Shown: positions 53,459 through 61,363 of the stretch, piece by piece
Position numbering within the stretch: the stretch's first letter is position 1
Layout of the letters: the number at the start of each line of letters is the position of its first letter
Assembly: GCA_965221215.1 (NCBI GenBank)
Contig: OZ244872.1
Coordinates: 1,798,001 to 1,862,000 of the forward strand
From: Aldehydirespirator sp965221215
GTDB taxonomy: Bacteria; Actinomycetota; Acidimicrobiia; Acidimicrobiales; Aldehydirespiratoraceae
Length of the DNA stretch: 64,000 nucleotides
Direction of reading: 5' to 3'
Program-made: the position numbers and the translations under genes
The notes under the pieces: generated by a model
Database searches by the model: none
What the model was told of the DNA's origin: nothing
The model's input: the letters and a program-made list of their open reading frames with translations, nothing else

Positions 53459-53932
53459 TCAGATTGGGGTTGAGAGCATTCTGGCTACTGCGAAGGTGTC
53501 GTTTATGACGATCTTCTCGGCGAACAGGGGGCGGCCATTGTCGAACACCACCTTGTCGCGGTAGGTGCCGACCGCGAACAGGTCGGTGGAGCCGTCGAGG
53601 GTGGACTGGTACAGCGAGAAGTTGGCCTGCACCGACCACGCCCCGTCGTCGGTGCCATGCACCCGCACCACGCCGAGGACGTGCTTGTCGGTGTGGAGGT
53701 TGTAGAGGTTGGCCTCCCGCAGCGACACCACCCGGTCCCGCAGCATCCCCTTGCTGTTGCACGACATCAGCTCCAGCGGATAGCCCGCCTCGACGTTCTC
53801 ACGCGACAGGATCTTGTAGGTGCAGTCGTCACAGAAGAGCTCGACCCACTCCTCCAGCCGGTCCTCGTCGATCAGGTGCACGTAGTCGGCCAATAGCGCC
53901 ACGATGGCGTCGTATTCGCTCCTGTCGCCCAT
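53459..53932 (-). CDS. Aromatic ring-hydroxylating dioxygenase beta subunit
   Basis: A 157-residue subunit of a Rieske dioxygenase. The SnoaL-like fold pattern (YDAIVALLADYVHLIDEDRLEEWVELFCDDCTYKILSRENVEAGYPLELM...NLHTDKHVLGVVRV...YQSTLDGSTDLFAVGTYRDKVV) matches beta subunits of the benzoate/biphenyl type. It makes the alpha3beta3 complex with the alpha subunit. It starts MGDRSEYD; that start is part of a repeated junction shared with two upstream minigenes. Confidence 0.88.
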   Translation of the reverse strand: MGDRSEYDAIVALLADYVHLIDEDRLEEWVELFCDDCTYKILSRENVEAGYPLELMSCNSKGMLRDRVVSLREANLYNLHTDKHVLGVVRVHGTDDGAWSVQANFSLYQSTLDGSTDLFAVGTYRDKVVFDNGRPLFAEKIVINDTFAVARMLSTPI

Positions 53933-53997
53933 CAGGCTGCCCGCTCGATCCCGATGGCATCATGCCCGCTGGCATCGCGCTCGCTGCGGTCGCCCAT
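53932..53997 (-). CDS. Junction minigene 2 between dioxygenase alpha and beta genes
   Basis: A 21-codon frame that begins like the beta subunit (MGDRSER) and ends like the alpha subunit (IGIERAA; alpha ends MGIETEQAA). Its start and stop each overlap the neighbours as TGATG, and its stop shares TGATG with the true beta start. Seen directly in the sequence. Whether it is translated or is only a coupling relay is unknown. Confidence 0.55.
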   Translation of the reverse strand: MGDRSERDASGHDAIGIERAA

Positions 53998-54047
53998 CAG
54001 GCCGCCCGCTCGGTCCCAATGTGGTCGTGCTCGATCCTGTCGCCCAT
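53997..54047 (-). CDS. Junction minigene 1 between dioxygenase alpha and beta genes
   Basis: A 16-codon frame, MGDRIEHDHIGTERAA, starting on the alpha stop by TGATG and ending on the start of minigene 2 by TGATG. Its start resembles the beta N-terminus and its end the alpha C-terminus. It is a tandem copy of the gene junction itself. Confidence 0.55.
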   Translation of the reverse strand: MGDRIEHDHIGTERAA

Positions 54048-55309
54048 CAGGCGGCCTGCTCGGTCTCGATGCCCATGAGCTCGTAGTAGTACGACCAGAA
54101 CCCCCGGATCGGGATCTCGGTCACCAGATAGTCGTGGTCGCCGATCTCGCCCTTGCCGCCGATCTCGACGATGCCGTGGTCGTCCTGCTCGCGCTTGACG
54201 GCCCGGTGCACCATCTCGACCGCCTCGCCGTCCTCCATGGAGATCAGCCCGCCCGGGCCGACCAGGTTGGCCTGGTTGAGGCGGTGGCGGGTCATCTCCT
54301 CGTCGTCGTCGGCGTAGCCGAAGTAGGTCCAGTACAGCTCCAGCTCCCCCGGCCCCCGGGTCTGGATCTGGCGGGTGCAGAGGCTGTTGGTGATCTGCTG
54401 CACCACCATGTTGGGGAAGATCGACAAGATGGTGAGCGACACGTCGTCGGGGAACTCCTTGTCGTACTGCAGCATCGACGGGTCCTCGAGCCGGAAGCCC
54501 TTGTCGAACACCTTCTGGGTGCCGGCGAAGGCCTCGGCATCGGCGTCGTCGTCGCTGGTGCCCATCATCGAGTAGCTGATGTTGTGGCGGCCCCGGTCGT
54601 CGAGCTTCACGCCGCCGCGCTGGGTGGGCCGGTACAGGCCGAAGGTGGCGTGGAACATGTGCAGCAGCGCGCCGTGGTTGGGGTCGCGCACGTTGTCGTT
54701 GTAGAGCTTCCAGTTGCCGAGGATGCGCTGGCGCTGGTAGCCGAGCAGGTTGAGGGGCCGGTTGAACACCCGGTCTAGCTCGGCCCGCACGTTGGCGCCG
54801 AGGTAGTCGGCCAGCGGCTCGGTGTCGTCACAGAACGTCCCGAACAGCACGCCCCGATAGCTCTCCACCCGCATCCCGGTGAGCTTCACCGACTTGATGT
54901 CGAAGTCGGCCGGCAGCCCGCCCCGGCCCATGTGCCCCTTGGCGAAGGGCACTGCCCGCAGTTGGCCGGTGAGGTCGTAGGCCCACTGGTGGTAGAGGCA
55001 GGTGTGCATGGTGGCGTTGCCCCGGCACTCCCGCTTGAGCATCGAGCCCCGGTGCATGCAGCGGTTGACGAAGGCGGAGACCTCGCCGTCGCGCTGGCGG
55101 TTGACCAGCACCGGCGTGTCGCCCACGTAGGTGGTGATGAAGTCGCCCGCTTCGGGGATCTCGGCCTCGAGGGCCAGGTACGACCACACCGGACCCCGGA
55201 AGATGCGCTCCTGCTCCTCCACGTAGATGTCCTCGTCGAGGTAGGCCGCGAACGGGATGCGGCTGAAGTCCTCGGCAGGCCATTCGAGGCTCATGGCTGT
55301 CGTCGTCAT
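54047..55309 (-). CDS. Aromatic ring-hydroxylating dioxygenase alpha subunit
   Basis: A 420-residue catalytic subunit. The Rieske 2Fe-2S cluster ligands are C84-x-H86 and C104-x2-H107 (17 residues between H86 and C104). The non-heme iron site is in NVRDPNHGALLHMFH (H212, H217). It needs an electron-transfer partner, which is not seen in the window. AAAGGAG precedes the ATG by about eight bases. It lies between a second Rieske gene upstream and the beta gene downstream. The group resembles anthranilate/salicylate hydroxylases, but the substrate is inference. Confidence 0.9.
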   Translation of the reverse strand: MTTTAMSLEWPAEDFSRIPFAAYLDEDIYVEEQERIFRGPVWSYLALEAEIPEAGDFITTYVGDTPVLVNRQRDGEVSAFVNRCMHRGSMLKRECRGNATMHTCLYHQWAYDLTGQLRAVPFAKGHMGRGGLPADFDIKSVKLTGMRVESYRGVLFGTFCDDTEPLADYLGANVRAELDRVFNRPLNLLGYQRQRILGNWKLYNDNVRDPNHGALLHMFHATFGLYRPTQRGGVKLDDRGRHNISYSMMGTSDDDADAEAFAGTQKVFDKGFRLEDPSMLQYDKEFPDDVSLTILSIFPNMVVQQITNSLCTRQIQTRGPGELELYWTYFGYADDDEEMTRHRLNQANLVGPGGLISMEDGEAVEMVHRAVKREQDDHGIVEIGGKGEIGDHDYLVTEIPIRGFWSYYYELMGIETEQAA

Positions 55310-55385
55310 GGACGCTCTCCTTTCGGGGCGGGCGTGTCACACCGGGCGTATCGGGTCGTGCGCACAGGCGTATGGGGCAGACGGA

Positions 55386-56354
55386 TCAGGCGTATTCGGC
55401 GCCGGCCACCGCGGCCAGGCGGCGCCGGTACTCGAGGGCGGGCTCGTCGGCCACCCGCAGGTGCAGCTCGGCGGTGATGTCCAGCGGCAGCATCTCGGGC
55501 TTCTGGTTCTCGACGATGTGGCGGTCCTGTTCGATGACCTTGCGGTGGAAGGCGATGATCTCGTCGTCGGTCTGGTCTTGGCGGCCCTTGATGCCGACGT
55601 ACTCCCAGAAGCGCACCTGGTTGATCGACACCGGCTGGTTGGCGATGAACACCACCGTGCTCTGGGACTCGGCGGTGATCAGCAGCCGCCAGCTGAACGG
55701 GATCTCCACCCAGGTCTTCTGGGTGACCAGCTCGTCGGCGTCGCCGAACATGGCCTCGTCCACGTCGTGGCGCCTCGCCGAGAAGGCGTAGCCCCGGTCG
55801 GTGTCCTCCATGTCGAAGGGGGCGATCACCGTGGCCGAGGCGTCGGCCAGCAGGCCCGGATGCACGATGGGCAGATGCGACGTGTCGATGGCGTTCTCCA
55901 CGAAGCGGGCCGCGCTGGCGTTCCAGGTCCACTCCCCCGGCCGGATCATGTGGAAGCCGTCGTCGTAGTACTCGGGAAAGTCCGGCACCGGCGCAACCGG
56001 CTCATCGAGGGCCACGTAGACCAGCCCGTAGTGCTCCGCGGTGCGATAGGCGGGCACCCTGGCCTGCGACGGGATGCGCTGGCGGTCGGGGGGCTGCGAC
56101 GGGATGTGCACGCACTTGCCGCCGGAGTCGTAGGTCCAGCCGTGATAGGGGCACACGATGCAGCCCTCGGCGTTGACCGATCCCAGCGACAGCGGCGTGC
56201 CCCGATGGATGCACAGATCCTGCAGGGCGCAGATCTCGTCGCCGGAGCGGTAGACCACCAGGTCCTCGCCCAACAGCGTGGTGGCGACCGGCCCGGCGTC
56301 GAGTTCGGAAACTGCGGCCACCGGGTGCCAGTACTGGCGCAGCGCGTTGCTCAT
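55386..56354 (-). CDS. Rieske oxygenase of the VanA/phenoxybenzoate type
   Basis: A 322-residue single-type oxygenase. Rieske ligands are C48-x-H50 and C68-x2-H71 (LQDLCIHRGTPLSLG; IVCPYHGWTYD). The iron site is ENAIDTSHLPIVHPG. Proteins of this length in the VanA/PobA group demethylate or hydroxylate aromatic ethers and rings and need a reductase supplied in trans. It is the first gene of the leftward catabolic operon, divergent from the ABC importer. Confidence 0.9.
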   Translation of the reverse strand: MSNALRQYWHPVAAVSELDAGPVATTLLGEDLVVYRSGDEICALQDLCIHRGTPLSLGSVNAEGCIVCPYHGWTYDSGGKCVHIPSQPPDRQRIPSQARVPAYRTAEHYGLVYVALDEPVAPVPDFPEYYDDGFHMIRPGEWTWNASAARFVENAIDTSHLPIVHPGLLADASATVIAPFDMEDTDRGYAFSARRHDVDEAMFGDADELVTQKTWVEIPFSWRLLITAESQSTVVFIANQPVSINQVRFWEYVGIKGRQDQTDDEIIAFHRKVIEQDRHIVENQKPEMLPLDITAELHLRVADEPALEYRRRLAAVAGAEYA

Positions 56355-56457
56355 TGGCCTCCCCCATCCGGCTCGGCATGCGACGCAGCAACTATATGTC
56401 GCACGCCTGACAGCAAGCCCAACCAGGGACGGGGCCGGCTGCGCCGCGGCGCCGGTC

Positions 56458-56466
56458 TGTCAGACA
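56458..56466. promoter_or_regulatory. GntR-like palindrome in the divergent catabolic promoter
   Basis: TGTCAGACA is a perfect 4-1-4 palindrome and lies in the spacer between the divergent Rieske gene and the ABC importer. TGTCnGACA resembles sites of FadR-subfamily GntR regulators. No regulator gene is in the window. The spacer (56355-56567) shows no other gene. This is a short motif and could be chance. Confidence 0.35.
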
Positions 56467-56567
56467 ATTTGCCCCGAATAGGCCAGCGGTCCGATTTGGT
56501 GTAACGCTATGGCTCTGGAGATGTCGGCTGGGGTCACCCGGCCCGGTACCTGGAAGGAGACACCCAA

Positions 56568-57803
56568 GTGAAGCGCATTCTCATTGGTCTGCTCGCGTTC
56601 GGCCTGATCGCCGCAGCGTGCGGCTCAGACGACGAGGACGAGGGGCCGGTCAAGCTCGGCTTCTTGAACGGACAGTCCGGCGACTATGGCCCGTGGGGCC
56701 ATTGGGCGCTGGCCGCGGCCGAGGTGGCCGTGGAGGAGCTCAACGCGGGCGGCGGTGTGCTGGGCCGCGACGTGGAGCTGGTCGTGGAGGACAACGGCTC
56801 CACGCCTGAGGGAGCGGTGTCGGGCTTCGCGGAGTTGACCGAGGTGGACGGCATCCACGCGCTGGGCGGGATCGAGTCCGACGGCATGATCGCCATCTTC
56901 GAGACGGTGCACGAGTTGCAGATCCCCACGATCTGCAGCACTTGTGGCACCACCGAGCTCGACAGCACCGGCGGCGACATGGTGTTCAGGATCATCCCGT
57001 CTGACACCGACAACGGCATCGTGGGCGCGCAGGTGGCCCGCGACGAGGGCTACACCAGCGTGGCCATGCTGGTGGAGCTGAGCGAGGGCACCGAGAGCCC
57101 CGCCAACGTGTTCAAGTCGGTGTTCACCGAGCAGATGGGCGGCACCGTCACCGAAGACGTCCGCTTCAACGCCGGTGAGACCACCTACGCGGCGCAGGTC
57201 GCGCAGGCCTTCGAGTCCGGTCCCGACGCGGTGTACATCGCGGCGGGGTTCGAGACCGGGGTGCCGCTGCTGAACGAGTGGCAGCGCCGCGGCTACACCG
57301 ACATCCCGATGATCTTCACCACCGATCTGCTCAGCCCCGAGATCGCCGAGATCGTCGGCGGCGTGGACGGAGCGTCGGCCATCGTGGGCGCCACCGCCTA
57401 TGACACCGAGTCCAACCCGGCGTGGGACGCCTACGTGCCCCGCTTCGAGGCCAAGATCGGCGACCCGCCGGAGATCGCGTTCTACGACGCCTGGCAGTAC
57501 GACCAGTACATCATCTTGGGCCTCGCCATGGCCGCGGCCGGCACCACCGACGGCGCCGCGGTGGCCGCCGCCATCCCCGACATCGCCAACCCGCCGGGCG
57601 TGGAAGTGTTCACCTACGCCGACGGGCTGGCCCAGCTCGAGGCCGGCAACGACATCGACTACCACGGCACCACCTCCAACCTCAACCTCAACAGCGTGGG
57701 CAACCTGCTGTCGCCGGTGATGGCCGTCATCCACGTTGAGGACGGAGACTGGGCCGTGCGCGAGAACATCGAGCTCGACCCCACCCTGGTCAAGCCGTCC
57801 TGA
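56568..57803 (+). CDS. Branched-chain amino acid-type ABC importer, substrate-binding lipoprotein
   Basis: A 411-residue exported protein, GTG start with AAGGAGA upstream. The signal peptide ends in IAAAC, with C18 as lipid anchor. The Leu/Ile/Val-binding fold is clear: VKLGFLNGQSGDYGPWGHWALAAAEVAVEELNAGGGVLGRDVELVVEDNGSTPEGAVSGFAEL, with GDMVFRIIPSDTDNG following. This family also binds aromatic acids, amides and urea-like compounds, so here it probably carries the substrate of the neighbouring oxygenases. Confidence 0.9.
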   Translation: MKRILIGLLAFGLIAAACGSDDEDEGPVKLGFLNGQSGDYGPWGHWALAAAEVAVEELNAGGGVLGRDVELVVEDNGSTPEGAVSGFAELTEVDGIHALGGIESDGMIAIFETVHELQIPTICSTCGTTELDSTGGDMVFRIIPSDTDNGIVGAQVARDEGYTSVAMLVELSEGTESPANVFKSVFTEQMGGTVTEDVRFNAGETTYAAQVAQAFESGPDAVYIAAGFETGVPLLNEWQRRGYTDIPMIFTTDLLSPEIAEIVGGVDGASAIVGATAYDTESNPAWDAYVPRFEAKIGDPPEIAFYDAWQYDQYIILGLAMAAAGTTDGAAVAAAIPDIANPPGVEVFTYADGLAQLEAGNDIDYHGTTSNLNLNSVGNLLSPVMAVIHVEDGDWAVRENIELDPTLVKPS

Positions 57804-57820
57804 CTTGACGAGACCCTGAC

Positions 57821-57854
57821 GGCGACCGGCCCGGCGAAGTCCGGGCCGGTCGCC
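57821..57854 (+). terminator. Perfect 14-bp hairpin between binding protein and permease genes
   Basis: GGCGACCGGCCCGG (57821-57834) pairs perfectly with CCGGGCCGGTCGCC (57841-57854) over a six-base loop. There is no T-run. In this position, between a periplasmic-type binding protein and its permease, such hairpins usually act as partial terminators or 3' stabilisers that raise the level of the binding protein. Confidence 0.55.
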
Positions 57855-57882
57855 GGGGGTCGCTTGCCCCCGGAGATCAGCA

Positions 57883-58752
57883 GTGCAGAACGTCGTCTTC
57901 GGGATCGTCACCGGCAGCATCCTGGCGGTGGCGACCCTGGGCTTCGCGCTGGTGCGCCAGACCGAGAACTTCCTCAACATCGCCCACGCCCAGATGATGG
58001 CGCTGGGCGCGTTCGTGGGCGTGGTGCTGGTGGACACCTACGGAATGAACATCTTCGCGGCCGGCGCCATCACCGTGGTCGGCCTCGGGGCGCTGGGGGT
58101 GGTGCTGGCCGCGGTCTTCTTCGCACCGGTGCGCCACCAGGGCGGCACGGTGCTGCTGTTCACCTCCATCGGGCTGGCCCTGATGATGTACGCCGCCATC
58201 CTGGCCCTGTTCGGAACCCAGGCCCGCTTCTACCCCGACGTCTCCGGCAGCCTCCACCGCATCGGCGGCATCGGCATCGCCACCAACGAGCTGGTGATCA
58301 TCGGGCTGGCGTTCGGCAGCATCGCCGCGCTCCAGCTCTTCCTCAACTCCACCGGGCTGGGCCGGGCCATCCGGGCGGTGGCCAGCAACGACGACCTGGC
58401 CCGGGTGCGGGGCGTGCCGGTGCGGACCGTGTCGCACACCATCTGGTTCATCAGCTCGGCCTTCGGGGCCATGGCCGGCGTGATGCTGGGCGTGCTGGGC
58501 GCAGTCAACACCGAGATCGGCTGGCACAACATCCTGATCGTGCTGGCCGCGGCGGTCCTCGGCGGGCTGCGCAGCATCACCGGGGTGATCCTGGCCGGGC
58601 TGCTGCTGGGGATCATGATGGACGTCTCCGCGCTGTTCATCCCCACCGCCTACCGTCCGGTGGTCGCCTTCGGCGTGCTGGTGGCGGTGCTGATACTGCG
58701 GCCCGAGGGGATCCTGTCGATCCAGCGCCGCAAGGACGCGGTGGCAGTATGA
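57883..58752 (+). CDS. livH: LivH-type ABC importer permease
   Basis: A 289-residue permease, GTG start, with about eight membrane helices. It has the family start VVFGIVTGSILAVATLGFALVRQTENFLNIAHAQMMALGAF and the cytoplasmic EAA-like loop AIRAVASNDDLARVRGVP. It forms the channel with the LivM protein. Its stop overlaps a 12-codon minigene as ATGA. Confidence 0.9.
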   Translation: MQNVVFGIVTGSILAVATLGFALVRQTENFLNIAHAQMMALGAFVGVVLVDTYGMNIFAAGAITVVGLGALGVVLAAVFFAPVRHQGGTVLLFTSIGLALMMYAAILALFGTQARFYPDVSGSLHRIGGIGIATNELVIIGLAFGSIAALQLFLNSTGLGRAIRAVASNDDLARVRGVPVRTVSHTIWFISSAFGAMAGVMLGVLGAVNTEIGWHNILIVLAAAVLGGLRSITGVILAGLLLGIMMDVSALFIPTAYRPVVAFGVLVAVLILRPEGILSIQRRKDAVAV

Positions 58753-58787
58753 CCGCCTCGGTCTCGAGGGACGTGGTGCGGCCATGA
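58749..58787 (+). CDS. 12-codon minigene linking livH and livM
   Basis: MTASVSRDVVRP is framed by ATGA overlaps at both ends: its ATG sits on the livH stop, and its TGA sits on the livM start. Read directly from the sequence. It could be a relay for reinitiating ribosomes, or the result of start codon drift. No peptide function is proposed. Confidence 0.5.
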   Translation: MTASVSRDVVRP

Positions 58788-59770
58788 CCAATCCCATCTT
58801 CTGGGTGGGCGTGCTCACGCTGGCGCTGATCTACGCCAGCCTGGCCATGGCCCTCAACGTCGAGTCCGGCTGGGGCGGGATGTGGGATCTCGGCATCGCC
58901 GGGCTGCTGGCCTCGGGCAGCTACTGCTACGTGATCCTCACCGCCGGCCCCGATCTCGACATGCGCTTCGCGCCCGGACTGTCGATGTGGGTGGCCTGGC
59001 CGCTGGCCGCGCTGTTCACCGGGCTGGTGGCCTTCGCCATCGGCGCGCCCGCGCTGCGATTGCGGCGCGAGTACTTCCTCATCACCACCCTGGCCTTCGC
59101 CGAGATCATCCGCCAGTTGGTGGTCATCCAGGCCGACTTCACCCGGGGCACGGTCGGCATCCCCAACATCAACCGGCCCTTCGACAGCTTCGTCTCCGGC
59201 CGCGAGTACAACTACGTGCTGCTCGCCATCGCGGCGGCGGCCGCGGCGGTGATGTACCTGGTGACCCGCCAGATCGGCGTGTCGCCGTTCGGCCGCACGC
59301 TGCGGGCCGCCCGCGACAACGAGGCCGTCGCCCTGGCGCTGGGCAAGCGGGTCAACCGCATGAGGATCCAGACCTTCGTTCTGGCCGGAGTGCTCATCGG
59401 GGCCACCGCCCCGGTGTACCTGTTCTACATCCGGGCCATCTCGCCACAGCTGTTCGCGCCGGGCATCACCTTCACGGTGTGGACGGCGCTGGTCATCGGG
59501 GGCATCGGCAGCATCCGGGGCGGTCTGGCCGGCGCCTTCGTGCTGATCGTGTTCACCGAGGCGGTGGGCCTGATCGAGGTCGATCCGGCCCACATCAACA
59601 TCCTGGTGGCCATCGAGCCGTTCCTGGTGGGGCTGCTGCTGGTGCTGGTGCTGCGCTTCCGTCCCGACGGGCTGTTCTCGGAGCGGGCCGCCTTCGGGGC
59701 CGCGGGCCGCTCGGACAGCCGCGCTCCCGCTCCGCGGCCGGCCGAGCCCGCGGCGACATCGGGCGGATAG
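58784..59770 (+). CDS. livM: LivM-type ABC importer permease
   Basis: A 328-residue membrane protein with about ten helices. It has LNVESGWGGMWDLGIAGLLASGSYCYVI and GAPALRLRREYFLITTLAFAEIIRQLVV of the LivM family, and the cytoplasmic FGRTLRAARDNEAVALALGK loop. The last 30 residues are Ala/Pro/Arg-rich. It is followed by livG after eight bases. Confidence 0.9.
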   Translation: MTNPIFWVGVLTLALIYASLAMALNVESGWGGMWDLGIAGLLASGSYCYVILTAGPDLDMRFAPGLSMWVAWPLAALFTGLVAFAIGAPALRLRREYFLITTLAFAEIIRQLVVIQADFTRGTVGIPNINRPFDSFVSGREYNYVLLAIAAAAAAVMYLVTRQIGVSPFGRTLRAARDNEAVALALGKRVNRMRIQTFVLAGVLIGATAPVYLFYIRAISPQLFAPGITFTVWTALVIGGIGSIRGGLAGAFVLIVFTEAVGLIEVDPAHINILVAIEPFLVGLLLVLVLRFRPDGLFSERAAFGAAGRSDSRAPAPRPAEPAATSGG

Positions 59771-59778
59771 GGCCAGGC

Positions 59779-60558
59779 ATGGAACTGGTGCTCGACGCGG
59801 TCCGCAAGACCTTCGGGGGTGTGGTGGCGGTGGACGATGTGTCGGCGGTGATGCCCCAGAACCAGATCACGGCGCTGATCGGCCCCAACGGGGCGGGCAA
59901 GACCACCCTGTTCAACGCCATCACCGGCTTCGACCCGCCCGACCGGGGGTCGATCACCTTCGGCGGCCGGCGCATCGACAGCCTGCCGCCGTGGCGGGTG
60001 GCCGAGATGGGGCTGATCCGGACCTTCCAGACCCCGGTCGGGTTCACCACCCTCACCGTGCGCGAGAGCATGCTGGCCGCGGCCACCCCCCACTTCGTGG
60101 AGACGCCGCTGGGGGCTCTCGGCCTGAGCCGCCGGGGCCGCGGCCACGAGCGGGTCGCCGAGGGCCGGGTCGATGAGATCACCGCGGAGTTGGGCCTGGC
60201 CGACCTGCTCGACGTGCGCACCGACGAGCTGTCGGCCGGCGACCGCAAGCTGCTGGAGTTCGCCCGCTCGCTGATGGCCGAGCCCAAGATGCTGCTGCTC
60301 GACGAGCCGGCCGCCGCAGTGGCGCCGGCCAATATCGGACGGCTGTCGCAGCTGGTGCGGCGACTGTGCGACGAGCGGGGTTTGGGCAGCCTGATCATCG
60401 ACCACAACCTCTCGTTCCTCATGCAGATCGCCGACGAGGTACACGTGCTCGACCGGGGCGGGCTGCTGGCCTCGGGGCCGCCCGCGGACATCGCAGCCAA
60501 CCCCGACGTGATGAGGGTGTATCTGGGAACCGACGGCGCCGGAGACGACGCAGCATGA
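59779..60558 (+). CDS. livG: LivG-type ABC importer ATPase
   Basis: A 259-residue ATPase. Walker A GPNGAGKTT, Q-loop FQTPVGFTTLTV, a signature of LSAGDRK (usually LSGGQ-like), Walker B MLLLDEPAAAVAP, and H-loop IIDHN. The Glu following Walker B Asp is present. The weak signature is shared by many LivG proteins. Its stop carries an ATGA overlap with a minigene. Confidence 0.9.
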   Translation: MELVLDAVRKTFGGVVAVDDVSAVMPQNQITALIGPNGAGKTTLFNAITGFDPPDRGSITFGGRRIDSLPPWRVAEMGLIRTFQTPVGFTTLTVRESMLAAATPHFVETPLGALGLSRRGRGHERVAEGRVDEITAELGLADLLDVRTDELSAGDRKLLEFARSLMAEPKMLLLDEPAAAVAPANIGRLSQLVRRLCDERGLGSLIIDHNLSFLMQIADEVHVLDRGGLLASGPPADIAANPDVMRVYLGTDGAGDDAA

Positions 60559-60629
60559 GCGAGCCGGTGCTGCGGGTCGTCGGCATTGCGCCCATGCGAG
60601 GACCTGACGCGGGGGGCGAAGGGCCGTGA
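60555..60629 (+). CDS. 24-codon minigene linking livG and livF
   Basis: The frame starts MSEPVLRVVGIAPMRG on the livG stop (ATGA) and ends on the livF start by a GTGA overlap. Its first residues resemble those of LivF (MSNAVLRVEAL), so it may be a partial duplicate of the livF start. Read directly; function unknown. Confidence 0.5.
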   Translation: MSEPVLRVVGIAPMRGPDAGGEGP

Positions 60630-61363
60630 GCAACGCCGTTCTGCGGGTCGAGGCACTCGAGGCCGGCTACGGCGGCTTCCCGGTGCTGCACGGCGTTGAC
60701 CTCAAGGTGGCCGCGGGCGAGATCGTGGCGGTAGTGGGGCCCAACGGCGCGGGCAAGTCCACCCTGCTGAAGGCGATCTTCCGGCTGCTTCCCGCCCAGG
60801 GCGGCTCGGTCAGCTTCGAGGGCGCCGACCTCAAGCGCCACCCCACCCACAGCCTGGCCGAGATGGGCATGGGCTATGTGCCCCAGGAGAACAACACCTT
60901 CCCCGACCTGAGCGTGCGCGACAACCTCACCGTGGCGCTGCGGGGATCCAACCCGGTCGAGGTCCGGCGGCGGGTGGAGGAGGTGGCCGAGTCGTACCCG
61001 GCGCTGCGCGACCGCATGGGCCAGAACGCCAGCACCCTGTCGGGGGGCGAGCGCCAGATGCTGGCGCTGGCCAGCGCCATGATCACCGGGCCCCGATTCC
61101 TGGCTCTCGACGAGCCCACCACCGGGCTGGCGCCGTCCATCGTGCGCGAGCGCATCGACGACATCCTGCGCATCCGCGATTCGGGCACCACCCTGCTGTG
61201 GGTGATCGAGGAGAGCCCGCTGGTGTGCCTGCCCCACTGCGACCGGGTGTACGTGATGCAGGCCGGGGTGCTGGCCCGGCCGGTGTCGAGCACCGAGGTG
61301 CTGGAGGACGCCGCGCTGCAGTCGCTGTTCTTCGGAGTCGACCACAACCCAGGAGAGATGTAG
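60626..61363 (+). CDS. livF: LivF-type ABC importer ATPase
   Basis: A 245-residue ATPase, GTG start. Walker A GPNGAGKSTLLK, signature LSGGERQML, Walker B FLALDEPTTGLAP, and VIEES in place of the usual H-loop His region (WVIEESPLVCL). The His normally found at the end of that strand is replaced by Glu. Otherwise it is complete. Its stop is directly adjacent to the ring-opening amidohydrolase start. Confidence 0.9.
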   Translation: MSNAVLRVEALEAGYGGFPVLHGVDLKVAAGEIVAVVGPNGAGKSTLLKAIFRLLPAQGGSVSFEGADLKRHPTHSLAEMGMGYVPQENNTFPDLSVRDNLTVALRGSNPVEVRRRVEEVAESYPALRDRMGQNASTLSGGERQMLALASAMITGPRFLALDEPTTGLAPSIVRERIDDILRIRDSGTTLLWVIEESPLVCLPHCDRVYVMQAGVLARPVSSTEVLEDAALQSLFFGVDHNPGEM

